Below are positions 20,408 through 31,000 of a DNA stretch of 64,000 nt, one piece after another. The number at the start of each line of letters is the position of its first letter. The first letter of the stretch is position 1. The notes under the pieces were generated by a model. That model saw nothing but the letters and a program-made list of their open reading frames with translations, did no database searches and was not told the origin of the DNA. Source of the stretch: Plantago major (Eukaryota > Streptophyta > Magnoliopsida > Lamiales > Plantaginaceae); contig CM048844.1 in the NCBI GenBank assembly GCA_026545765.1, forward strand, positions 8,000,524-8,064,523, written 5' to 3'. A program made the position numbers and the translations under genes.

Positions 20408-20884
20408 TCATGGCGTGAGCGATTTGCCAACGTGAGTACCATTCCAGAAGTATTCAAGCTGATAACCTTCTAGCCGGTAACTAAAGAAAATACCTTCCTT
20501 TCGCGCTGACCACAGACACACAGTGTCAACACAACGTAAAAATGCAAGCTTTGCGTTGAATACAGTAATTTGTATATGGTTTTCCCCCCAATTGAATGCA
20601 CAATCGAATTTAGTTCTGAAGAAAAGGTCTTCGCAAAAACTCCAATGAAAGTTTTGATTCTTCCAGAGTGTGTGCTCTTTCATATCGGTATCCTTTGAAT
20701 AGCAGTGTATCACTAGGGGATCGCGAGAGTAGTGAGGGAGCTCGTTGGTTACATAAACGTCGTGCTTAGCAGTGAAACTGCAAGTGGTTTTTTGTTGGCC
20801 TAACAGTAGTTGGAAATTACCAGACATGCATATCACAACCAAGAAGAACAGCATAAACAGATTTTCCATTTTTATATCTCTCAC
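20408..20884 (-). CDS. S-protein homolog (S1 family), subgroup B
   Basis: Intronless, 158 residues from the ATG at 20882-20884 (an alternative is MENLF five codons in). Signal peptide is about residues 1-29 (LFMLFFLVVICMSGNFQLLLG). Mature protein: TTCSFTAKHDVYVTNELPHY, LVIHCYSKDTDMKEHT, WSFCEDLFFRTKFDC, CVDTVCLWSARKEGIFF and EYFWNGTHVG. Six cysteines. It pairs with 13669 by FCEDLF and the shared MR..KMENL start, and the two have related upstream sequences. It is the last member of the cluster on this side. Predicted secreted; function unknown. Confidence 0.92.
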   Translation of the reverse strand: MRDIKMENLFMLFFLVVICMSGNFQLLLGQQKTTCSFTAKHDVYVTNELPHYSRDPLVIHCYSKDTDMKEHTLWKNQNFHWSFCEDLFFRTKFDCAFNWGENHIQITVFNAKLAFLRCVDTVCLWSARKEGIFFSYRLEGYQLEYFWNGTHVGKSLTP

Positions 20885-20942
20885 AGCTTTGTACTACTAG
20901 TATGTGATGATATATAGAGCTCTTCCATAATCAATTAAACCC

Positions 20943-20950
20943 CTTATATA
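20943..20950 (-). promoter_or_regulatory. TATA box of the S-protein homolog at 20408
   Basis: TATATAAG followed by GG on the minus strand, about 60 nt before the ATG, aligned with the TATA box of 13669. Confidence 0.55.
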
Positions 20951-21205
20951 GAGTTTCTGTCCTGCCATTAAAAAGAAAATACTATCACAATTTTGAGGCA
21001 TGAAAAGATAATTTAATATTGAAAATATAAAGTTATGTAGGATTATGTGCAATGTACACATAATGCTTGTTAAAGTTTAATGCACTTTAATGGAATATGT
21101 AATATATTTTCTTCCTCTTATTACTCTTTCTAAGGGAATACTATATAAATGAATAAAATCCTTTTATTAATAAAAAATTTAGGTCTTGACTTGGAATAAG
21201 TTATA

Positions 21206-21453
21206 CTCCCTCTATTTCAGAGAAAGTGTTACATTTTGACGTCATTATCGTTTTCTTGAATTAATAATTACTCATAAACGATAATAGTAAATAATTTAAT
21301 AAAATCATATAATAAAAATTTAATTACTAAATTTTCATTATATAATTTTAATAATTTATTTATTAATATCGTTTAAAAGTAAATTGTGGTCAAACGCGGA
21401 GACAGTTGACCGCAGAATAGTATAATGTAACACTTTTTCTGAAATGGAGGGAG
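21206..21453. mobile_element. Stowaway-type MITE
   Basis: 248 bp with inverted ends CTCCCTCTATTTCAGAGAAA and, from the right, CTCCCTCCATTTCAGAAAAA, flanked by TA on both sides (the Stowaway target duplication). Same family as 9291-9525. Confidence 0.9.
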
Positions 21454-21555
21454 TACTAAATAAGAATAAGCTTCACATTGTAATATTTCATGATTCTTTC
21501 AGGTCATGTTTTAAATAATTATACTCCCCAATAGTAATAAATAACATAATATTCA

Positions 21556-21560
<5 letters not shown>

Positions 21561-21590
<30 letters not shown>
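21561..21590. repeat. AT microsatellite
   Basis: About 30 bases of AT repeat. Confidence 0.95.
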
Positions 21591-21592
<2 letters not shown>

Positions 21593-21977
21593 TCATAATA
21601 TTGTTGTGGTTTCTGATGATTTTCATAGATCCTGCAAAATTTGTCGTCTAAGATAAATTGTGAAATGTTAGCACCTTGTTCTGCAAATTGTGAGGCATTA
21701 TCATTATCTAATTGTTTTGGAAAATTTTCTGGAAACCAGTCATCTTCAATGACACATTCTTTGTGAAAGTGTCCTGTGCTTAAATAGGGACAATCTGGCT
21801 GGTCATCTCTATTTGAAATTTGGGACTTGGTTTGTGTCAAAGTTTGTTGGGACTTAGTTTGTGTCAAAGTTTGTTTGTAGGTAGGTAATGTGGCTAATTT
21901 TGAATGCAGTGGTGGAAATTGTTCAGGCTTAGGATATGGTGTTAATGTTATTTTGCTAAGAGGTTGAAATTTGTTGG

Positions 21978-21980
<3 letters not shown>

Positions 21981-22012
<32 letters not shown>
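21981..22012. repeat. TA microsatellite
   Basis: About 32 bases of TA repeat. Confidence 0.95.
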
Positions 22013-22017
<5 letters not shown>

Positions 22018-22730
22018 TTAATTTTTTGGATTATTAATTTAGTTACATATATGCACATTTGCACTTGGACCAAAGCACTAGATGGGCCAACGCCCATAAA
22101 AATCGGCGGACTCGAGACTTGGCCCATGGACCCAGAAGTTTATCTCGCGGGTCAAATTGAAAACGGGTCCGTTCTTTTCCACTCCAGTCTCGTTTAATTT
22201 CTCCCCTGAAATCTCTCTTTGACTTTTCTATTTCTTTCTCGGTTCACAGATGGTATAAAGTTTACAACTAATTAGCCAAAGCTCAAAATCTCGTAAAAAC
22301 TAAAGGAGAAATACTGAAACGTGTTAATTTTTAACATCAACATGATGAAATAAACTTGAAATTTAAACATATTATAATTCATAAATTTTCATTTTCATTT
22401 TATAGAAATAAGAGAAGTTTCGGAAAATATTAAAATGTCTATGAAATTTATCGAAACTTCTTAGTCTTTTTTAAGGATTCCAATTCCAACATGTTTCAAA
22501 ATGGTGAGTTTTAGTAAATTACTACCCCTCAACCCCAAATACTAAACCTAACTCATACCTAATCCTATAAACTACACCAATTAAACTCAATCATCAGAAA
22601 AGAACCTTTAAAATTAGGTCAATTGAAATTGTGTCCCAACTAATCGAAGATAAGAAATTGAGGGAGCTCACCTTTATGTCAAAGGTATAGTATGTAAACG
22701 AAGATCCCTGCTTTGTTGTAGGCCAAGATA
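22018..22730. other. No gene seen
   Basis: AT-rich spacer; the GC content rises slightly around 22060-22200 but no open frame of interest is present. Confidence 0.45.
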
Positions 22731-22747
22731 AGTGACATATTGCTTTG

Positions 22748-22985
22748 GTCCAGTGAGAATATACTTGAGATAGTAAAATCTAATGTTTGGTCTTGGCTTA
22801 GAAATTCTAGGAGTCTTAATAGTTGTTACAACTTGAGTGATTGGTGTAGAGAACCCATGTTTTATCTTGGTTTAGTATAAGTGTATTGTTTTGAGTGTTA
22901 TGTAACTTGTCAAGTTTGAGCATTCCTTAGGCTCCTTTCTTGGGGATCAATAAATTTGCTTTTTCCCAAAAAAAAAAAAAAAAAA
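22748..22985 (+). mobile_element. 5'-truncated LINE with poly(A) tail
   Basis: About 238 bp ending ATCAATAAATTTGCTTTTTCCC plus about 19 A. A perfect 17-bp direct repeat AGTGACATATTGCTTTG flanks it (22731-22747 and 22986-23002). Poly(A) plus a long target duplication is the mark of target-primed reverse transcription; no A/B box is present, so it is a truncated LINE rather than a SINE. Only 3' non-coding sequence remains. Confidence 0.85.
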
Positions 22986-23067
22986 AGTGACATATTGCTT
23001 TGTGTCAATAAATACCTAGCTATATGTCGGTCAAGGCTATTGTAATTAATAAAATCATATTCACAAA

Positions 23068-23283
23068 GTATCATGAGAGTCGGTCTTTAGATAACTTATA
23101 TAGATATACGGTATAAGTTATCAATAAATTAAATCATTCATGTCATTAATCAAAATGTCTATGTTGTTAACGAAATAAATATTGTTGTAAAATGAAAAAA
23201 CACCAATGTTGAGAACATAGGTGTTTTGATTAATAATATCGATAATTTTATTGACAATAATATAGGTCCGTCTCTAGATAAAG
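23068..23283. repeat. Fragment of an AGTCTCATGAGAGACG-family MITE
   Basis: Contains TCATGAGAGTCGGTCTTTAGATAACTTAT at its left and GGTCCGTCTCTAGATAA at its right, with an internal part that matches 15908-16112 in inverse orientation (ACACCAATGTTGAGAACATAG). Termini are incomplete. Confidence 0.6.
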
Positions 23284-25240
23284 TATCATATTACGATGGT
23301 AATAAGTAGTTAATTAAATTATATCGCGATGGTTCATAAAATGTAATTTTATAATACACTTTCGTAATTTTTTTGCTTGTATAAGTATACGAGTAATTTG
23401 TGGTCAAATTCAATTTTAAAAATTAATTAAATTAAATTTAATGTGATATTTAATTTGAAACACATTGATTAGGAAATATGTTTAGAACAGAAAATTAATA
23501 TAAATTAAGTCTATTATTATTTCATAAGTCATGTGTGGTGAAGAATGATTCACATCACTCCGTATAAAGATGTAAGTGTGTGAATGATGTAAAATCATCC
23601 TCCACCAGTCCACCATATGATTTAAGAATGGTATACTGATTCAGGTTATAACTTTCCTTTTAAAAATGGCTGAACAAACACTTCCAATGCCTTCTCTTTA
23701 CAGTGAAATTCTTATGGAAAATATGATTTCTAAGGTATTTTGACACTCACCTATTTTTCTCGTTACTAAAACAAGCAAAGTAGTATAATCCTATTTTTGT
23801 ACCATATCAACTTTCCAGTAAGTAAAAATCTAGTACACCAGTAAATATCACTCTGTACTTTTGTTTTTTTCCATTGCTTTTTTAATTTAAATTATCGATT
23901 ACACCATAAATGTTACTTAGGCGCCCATATTACTTCCTCCTCCCAGAGGCTCCCTGTTTGCCATTTTTAACGACCCGAGTAGAGGTCCCCGTTTTCGTTT
24001 TTACGATTCTTCCTTCACTTATAACATTCAAACATTCAAACTTTAAACAAAAAGTAACTTTTAACAATACTGACTTCTACATTTACAATAAAGTATAATG
24101 AACCATGTTCTTTACTGAAAAAGTATTTGGTTCTTATTTAGTTGGCCATAATTAAAAGTAATAGGAAATCTTGTTTCAAGATGGAGGAAGTATTATTTAA
24201 CTTCAACTAATTTATAAAGACATTATATATATGTATGTATGTATGTGTGTGTGTTAAAATGTATAAAAAAAATTAATATTGAAAAAACACGAAATCTACC
24301 CGAAAGCTGTCAAAGTTACTTTCACATGAAACTAGAAAATTTGAATAGTATAAATAACATTTATTATTGATAAATATAACATTTAAAAAATGTTAATAAT
24401 TATATAAAAAATAAAACGGAAAAAAACAAGTAAAACTAAACATAAAGTTATGAAATCGATTTTAACCAGTAAAATCGATTTTACAGGTAGAACCCGCGAT
24501 AACTCGGCTGGAGGGGTATGTTTTGGCATAACTTTTATCTTGAACATTTTAATAAGGCATTGTTAAATCGAGATAAACGTTTATAATTATATTGATATCA
24601 ATCACGTTTATATTAAAAAAATATTGGTAAAATCAATAAATATGATTGATATTTATATAACACAAGACAAAAGTTGCTCTAGATTGCCGTTTCTTTTCTT
24701 TGTACCTCTGATTTTACACTATTACATTTAATTTATTTTCCTTTAATTTCTCTTTTAATCTTTTTTACCGGTACAAGTCAAATTCTTGTAAAAGTTAAGA
24801 TTGTCAATATAAAAATAATATATTAATTCCACCCAAGTGTATGACACACTCGCTCAATTTATACTGTGACGCGGATTATCAATATTTAGTCTTTCCGAAG
24901 AATTTCTCCTTATTAAATATCGATTGTACTTTTTTTTCTTTCCATGCATATATTTCACATATAAAAATATCGATAATTCAAGAGTGATTAGTGCATTTTG
25001 AAGTTATAGCATTTTGGATGGTCACATAAAGACTTAATTTTCTAATTATAAGAGATTATAATAACGTAAAAAGGGTAAGTGTGCCATACGTTCGGAGTTT
25101 TTTGGAATAGGTTTTCCAAGTTACAGTATAAGAAAAAATGTTGAGCATATTAATTTGGCATCTTATAATGATGTCTGGTGTCAGTAGCGAGTAATAGTAG
25201 TAGCAATTATATATCGGTTTCTTTGATGATAGGTTCACTT
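23284..25240. other. No gene seen
   Basis: AT-rich intergenic sequence with only short, low-complexity open frames on either strand. Confidence 0.5.
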
Positions 25241-25884
25241 GTCCACCTTTACCAAAATTTTGACAAGTGATAACTTATTTATTTCTCTTTCTATTTTTTT
25301 TATTTTTTTTAACATTTTAACCTTAACCATAGTTAGAGTCTAGTCATATTTTTAAATTAATTTATCTGAAAAAATTGGAAAAAACATCAGATCCCGTCAT
25401 AAAATTACAGTTTAACACGTGTTTTCATATAATAAAATAATTTACATAATTGCAAAAATATGATAAATAAAAGGGAGAAAATCATATCTAACTTGACTCA
25501 GATCTTACATCTTAAATTAAAATTTTGAACATGTATGCACTATTAAAATTGAATGAGTAAAATAAATTGACTCCTGATGTCCGCTTGATGTTGATGCCAT
25601 TAAAAAATCTTCTTCATATTTAACAGAAAATGGTTCAACTTTTTGGAGCAATTGAGTCTTTCATCCTCAAAATAAAATTCTAGGTCGATGGAGTTTGATT
25701 TTGAAGATTTAATTTGGGACTGAAATTTTGTGACGGGGTCTGATATTTCTTCCAAAATTTTTAGATATATTAATTTAAAAACATGGTTAGACTCTAACTA
25801 TGTTTAAGGTTAAATTGTTGAAAAAATAAAAAAATAAAAAAAAATAGATGAATTGACACTTGTTAAATTTTAGAGAAAGCGGAC
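25241..25884. mobile_element. Element with ~160-bp terminal inverted repeats
   Basis: The left arm (about 25241-25410) and right arm (about 25715-25884) are inverted copies with roughly 80-85% identity by eye; matching landmarks include AACCTTAACCATAGTTAGAG, TTTTTAAATTAAT and ATCAGATCCCGTCA. Arm length suggests a Mutator-like or foldback element. The 300-bp centre has no coding capacity and no target duplication was identified. Confidence 0.7.
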
Positions 25885-26053
25885 TGATGGGGAACCCATG
25901 CATCATGTTTTGAATCTTTAATGGTTAATTTCATGCACATTGTTAATCATTTTTCTTCTTTTCCTTTCTCTTTTTCGCCCTCCGGTTTACTGCAATATGT
26001 TTGATCACCTTTTAGACACCTGGGTGTTGGATGATGAACAACCATATTCTATA

Positions 26054-26248
26054 CTTCATCTGTTTCAAAGAAATCTTTCCATTTTATTATTCTGCGGTTA
26101 ACTGTCTTTGACTTTAACTGCGAATTATTCTTAAATTATAATAGTAAATAATTTAATAAAATCATATAATGAAAATATTCGCGGTCAAAGTCGAAAACAG
26201 TTGACCGGTCAAAGTCAAAATGGAAAGATTTCTTTGGAACGGAGAGAG
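26054..26248. mobile_element. Stowaway-type MITE
   Basis: 195 bp with inverted ends (CTTCATCTGTTTCAAAGAAA left; CTCTCTCCGTTCCAAAGAAA inverted right), TA on both flanks. Confidence 0.88.
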
Positions 26249-26612
26249 TATAAGCTAAAATATTGAAGTTTTAAGTCCCGAGTTTTTGGACCGACGCAGT
26301 TAATCATGGACTGATATCTGAGTGATATGCTAGCTCTATACCAACATATGTCCTTTCTCGCACTCTATCGTACATGAATCGGGAGACTCTCAATTGGCCC
26401 CAGATAAAGCACGTTTAACTTTAGAACTTTTATGGATAGGATTTTCAAAAAAGAAATGTGTACCTTATTGATATGAGTAACATTATCAATCTCTTTAAAC
26501 TGTTTGAAACTTTGGATTGTTACAATATTACTCCTTTTTTTTTTCCTTTTATTTGAGTAGTGTGTGGGTATATATATCATCTTGATGTTACTAAATTTGG
26601 AATTTTAGTTTT

Positions 26613-26793
26613 TTTTTTTAGATACAATATTGCAATTACAATACATAGACTTGGACAAATATTATCATCAACAAATCACTAATCACCAATCATTCTCCAT
26701 ACAGAGAAATTAATCACCCATTTTGGGGATCGAACCCGTGACCTCTTGGATACGGGGTGTCTTAACTTGCCACTCGGCTACAAACACTTTGAC
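26613..26793 (-). mobile_element. tRNA-derived SINE
   Basis: On the minus strand the element has an RNA polymerase III A box TAGCCGAGTGGC (plus 26769-26780) and a B box GGTTCGATCCC (plus 26726-26736) about 33 nt apart, and a short poly(A) tail (plus-strand T run). The 15-bp direct repeat TGGAATTTTAGTTTT flanks it (26598-26612 and 26794-26808). Size 181 bp, typical of plant SINEs. Confidence 0.88.
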
Positions 26794-26808
26794 TGGAATT
26801 TTAGTTTT

Positions 26809-27842
26809 AAAATATGGTGAATTGTATTTGATACAAATAAAAATTATGTAAGGTCACTATTTCATTTATATAAAATTGAATAAGTATTCAACGGTTAAAT
26901 GTATGTTAAAATTATGTGTCTTAAAGTCGTATGTAAAACACGTGTGTATATTAGTGTCTATATTAGTGTTTGGCGTTAAAGTGCAAATAATTCATTTTTG
27001 TCGGTTTATTTTGGGAATCCATCATGTTCAATTTTATAACCTACATACAATTTTGAAACTCTGGTGTTTTATTGGAATTTCTCCTTTGAAAAATCAATTT
27101 TTTGACTATATAATTTCCACTCTTTCTATTTTCGTTCCTTAAATTAATGAGAAATTCTAATTCTTTTTGTGTAAAAAACCCCGAGTTATGTGAAATTCAT
27201 CCCAATTTGAATGGACACATTAATTCACAAATACATTTAGAAGAAAATTATATATATTGGTACTATTCTACCCAACCCAATTAAAAAACTGCGCCATCAA
27301 CCTGTTCTTTATTTTCCCTATAATTTATAACAAGGAATAATATACCTAATTCGCACATTTGTTCATATTGGTGCGATTTGACCTAATTTAAGTTTGATTC
27401 AGTTCACCTAAGTATTAGAATAAGATTTTCTTTTGTAATCTCTTTTGTTTTTGTAATTTATAGTACGAAAAATGCCAGTGAAGAACTTATAACACTAGAT
27501 ACGCACATTGCAAAATATATGATGCCAAGCTAGGCGTTTTTGGGAGAATCTCTATGAACTAACTTATCATTTAGATTAATCAATGTAACCATTTGATAAA
27601 ATAATGTTATATAAAGTCATGTACATGCAGAGCTGCTATTACACTTCACTTATTGTAATACTGGTTTCCCATTGATAAAAAAAAACCCAAGAACACATGT
27701 ATTTTAATTATAAGAACATCGATGTGAATACAAATGATAAAGTTTTGTTAAAAAGTCACGAATATATTTTTGTGAAATTATCAATATTCTTATTTTAAAC
27801 TAGTATCATCGACACTTGCATGCCTAAATAAAAGTTCTAATA
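26809..27842. other. No gene seen
   Basis: AT-rich spacer. The 88-codon frame at 26876-27142 has no recognisable features. Confidence 0.5.
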
Positions 27843-28092
27843 CCCCCTCCGTCCCGCAGAACTTCATACATTTACCATTTTCAGCCGTCCTACAGAACTT
27901 CATACATTACCAAAAAAGGAAGTTACCCCACACTCAACAAATAATAAACAATCTCAACTTTACACTCAAATTACACATTTTGCCACTAAAATTACACTTT
28001 TTATCACATTTTCTATATTCTATCATTACTTTAACTTTTCGCATAAAACTGCGTGCTAACCTAATGTATGAAGTTCTACGGAACGGAGGGAG
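27843..28092. mobile_element. Stowaway-type MITE
   Basis: 250 bp with inverted ends (CCCCTCCGTCCCGCAGAACT left; CTCCCTCCGTTCCGTAGAAC inverted right), TA on both flanks. The internal sequence differs from the 21206 family. Confidence 0.9.
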
Positions 28093-31000
28093 TATAACAT
28101 TGTGAAAAAATTCCATTGGTTAGTTGATTTCATTAACCCATCTGTAAACTATGTAACTTATTCTTTTGTGTAATAACCACCAATAAGTATGTTTGATTAG
28201 GATAATAGTATAGATTGGTTATACAAAAATGATTCAAGTTTTAAGACACGAAAATGTGGTCTACACAAGTTTTTGTGGTGTTATTTGAAATATCATAATT
28301 GTTCTTAATAATATTAATCCTTCTTAAAGTTAAATATGAACCCTCTCCCAAAAAATTTTGTGTTCATAATCGATTCTTGAAAAACAATATTGATGCCAAA
28401 ACTCAGGATGTTTAATTCTCCTACCAAATATTGATGTTTCTTCCAACTAATAAAGTTATTAGTACTATAAGATTTGATAAAAAACTGAAGCTGTTCATCT
28501 TGAATCGAGGCTGTTTAAAATAAGTCTCCAATTGTGCAGTATATCAAAACACGAAATAACAAAACATTGTGGGCACAAGAATAATTTCAAATAAGCCCCT
28601 AAACTATTTCTAATTTCAACCCTTGAGCACGCCTGACCTGAGTAAAGTTGGACTGAGATCTGCAACATATATATATATATATCTCCGTCGAGATCTGCTA
28701 TTGATTGATCTCAAATCAAACGTAACCTTTGCAGATCGGGTCGGGCCATCCACTTGCAGATCTATCGGATCTGATTATGTAACAGTAATAAATAAGGGTA
28801 CTGTTGGTGTTTCCGTGTAGAAGTGATCATGTTTCAGTTGTTTAATTTGATCTGGAGGACAATCGACGACAAAAAGTTTGTGATTTTGAATTTTGTTTCG
28901 AGTTTTAACGGGTCATGGATCAGTCTTGATCTGCGAGCTTTTTTAAATGGGTTATTATCAGTTATGTATGTATGAATAATGCACTGTAGATTTGATTTTG
29001 TGGTCCGTGTTTAATTATCTGTATATATTTTGGTAGATATTCTCAAATCAAGATTTCCCCTCTTCAATCACTTTGAGTTTGGAAGTTTACATTTTACAGC
29101 TTATCATGACTACTCTCGAGATAGTACAAAAGTAGTGGATTATAGGGCACAAAAACACTACTTAATTTGTGAGGGTGGGTTATCTTATCTGGCTTTACCT
29201 TAATTAGATGGGTGGGTTCGATTCGGATTAATTAGTGAGAGGTGTGTCCGCTAAAAAATTGCATATATAAGTAAGACATAATTGTGAAGTACGATGGTCA
29301 TTTGTGGACACTGTCCTACATGGTTTGATTGAAACTATAAACGCAGGGTTGATTCATTATTGATTGCTCATGCCATTTATTTTGTTGACATTCACCATAT
29401 ATGTATGTTAGAATCTGGCTAATTATGTAACTTAGGCTAATCAGGTTTCTTTTTTTTAAATTATAATCTTTTGAATTTAAGTGTAATTAATTTCGGTGTT
29501 TGGGAAATGTGCTGTAGCATTCAGGCCTTGTTAATTAGTAAATCAATTGCTATTCATGCCAAGATCCATGCCACACCTAATTATTAAAGCATATATATAT
29601 ATATATATATACCCAATTAAACATTGTGAGTCAAGACACCAGTATATTACTATATTGTGACTATTAATTAAATGATTAATTTTTTTCACAATGACAGTCA
29701 ATTAATATAACTAGATACTCGATCGAAACTTTCAAATAAATCCATCATAACCAGCTCAGGACTTTGACTTAACCAATAGAATGGCTGAATGGGTGTTAGA
29801 GAATATTGGCGTATCATTTCATTATTTTGGGATATTACTTTGACATAATTTGATCTAACCTGCAACCATAAACCTGAACGCGTGAGCTCCAATTGTAGAA
29901 TGCTTATTTTTCTCTAAATATGTACGTACTATGCTAATTATAGTCACCCTAACCCTACATCTTGACCAAAACCTTAGTGATCTTTAGGTCATCTATATCT
30001 AGCACAAAAGTAAAGAATATACTAGTGGATTACAATAAATTCACCATCAAAATCATTTGAGGAGTGCTGAAATTTGAGCAATATGTTATAGACCCCAAAA
30101 CTATTTTGTACGTGGACCAATACTTAGATATCATCTCTGAAGTTTTGACATGTTAAACTAGTAACTCGTTATTTCATCGAAAATTATTAAGAATATGATC
30201 TATTATGATATAATGTATCTACAACAATCAATCCCTATATGTACTATTTTAATTATATATTTCAATTTGACAAAACAGAAATATTTTAAAAGCTAGGACA
30301 AACATGATGCAATTAATTTAGTTACAGATTTCCCCAAAAGGAAAACCAGGTAGGACGCTTTGCCCATTTGGGACCCAGATTTATACGACTCCAGATCACA
30401 TTTGGGAGCTAGGACACTGCGCATATTTAAGTATGCAGTACTTATAATAATATTCTCTCAAAAACCAATTTTTTCGATCTTGGTTTAGATTAGAACATCG
30501 ACCACTGCAATTACTTAATCGTTATTATTTTATTGCACCCGATATGCTAACTAATTAAGCATGTCAATATGTAGTACTACTTTAATTATCTGTGGTATAA
30601 CACGTTAACAGTACTGTCGCATTACGTTTTAACATGTTGTACAACGCAACATATAAAACGCATGGTGTAATATTTATATCACTATGAGTCATGCGTTACG
30701 GATTCTTCATTAAGAATATACATGTTGTGACAAACAAAACATATGTGTGCATTATTGTTCAAACACATATTCACCTAAAATAAAATAAAATTAGTGTCCC
30801 ACGGTACAACAAAATAATCTATCATTAACCTAGTATAAAAAAGATGTTAATGTGGGGTCTACCCCAAAGATTTATTGTTAAATTAATACTTCTTCTAGTT
30901 GGTATTATAGCTCATTAATTAATTGAGTACTGGTTATTTGTGCAGTAGAAGTCCAATAAATGCAGTTAAGGGAGCCAGACCTAGAGGTTTCTGTGGCATT

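Larger units (their letters stand above)
21553..22017 (-). other. Unrecognised open frame (~155 codons) bounded by two AT microsatellites
   Basis: The frame is open from 22017 to 21553 and runs through both AT tracts (21561-21590 and 21981-22012), which it reads as Tyr-Ile repeats. The middle has protein-like composition (YPKPEQFPPLHSKL, then DDWFPENFPKQLDNDNASQF) and a tandem nine-residue repeat QTLTQTKSQ. No start codon in good context and no recognised domain. It may be an exon fragment of a mobile element. Confidence 0.3.
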
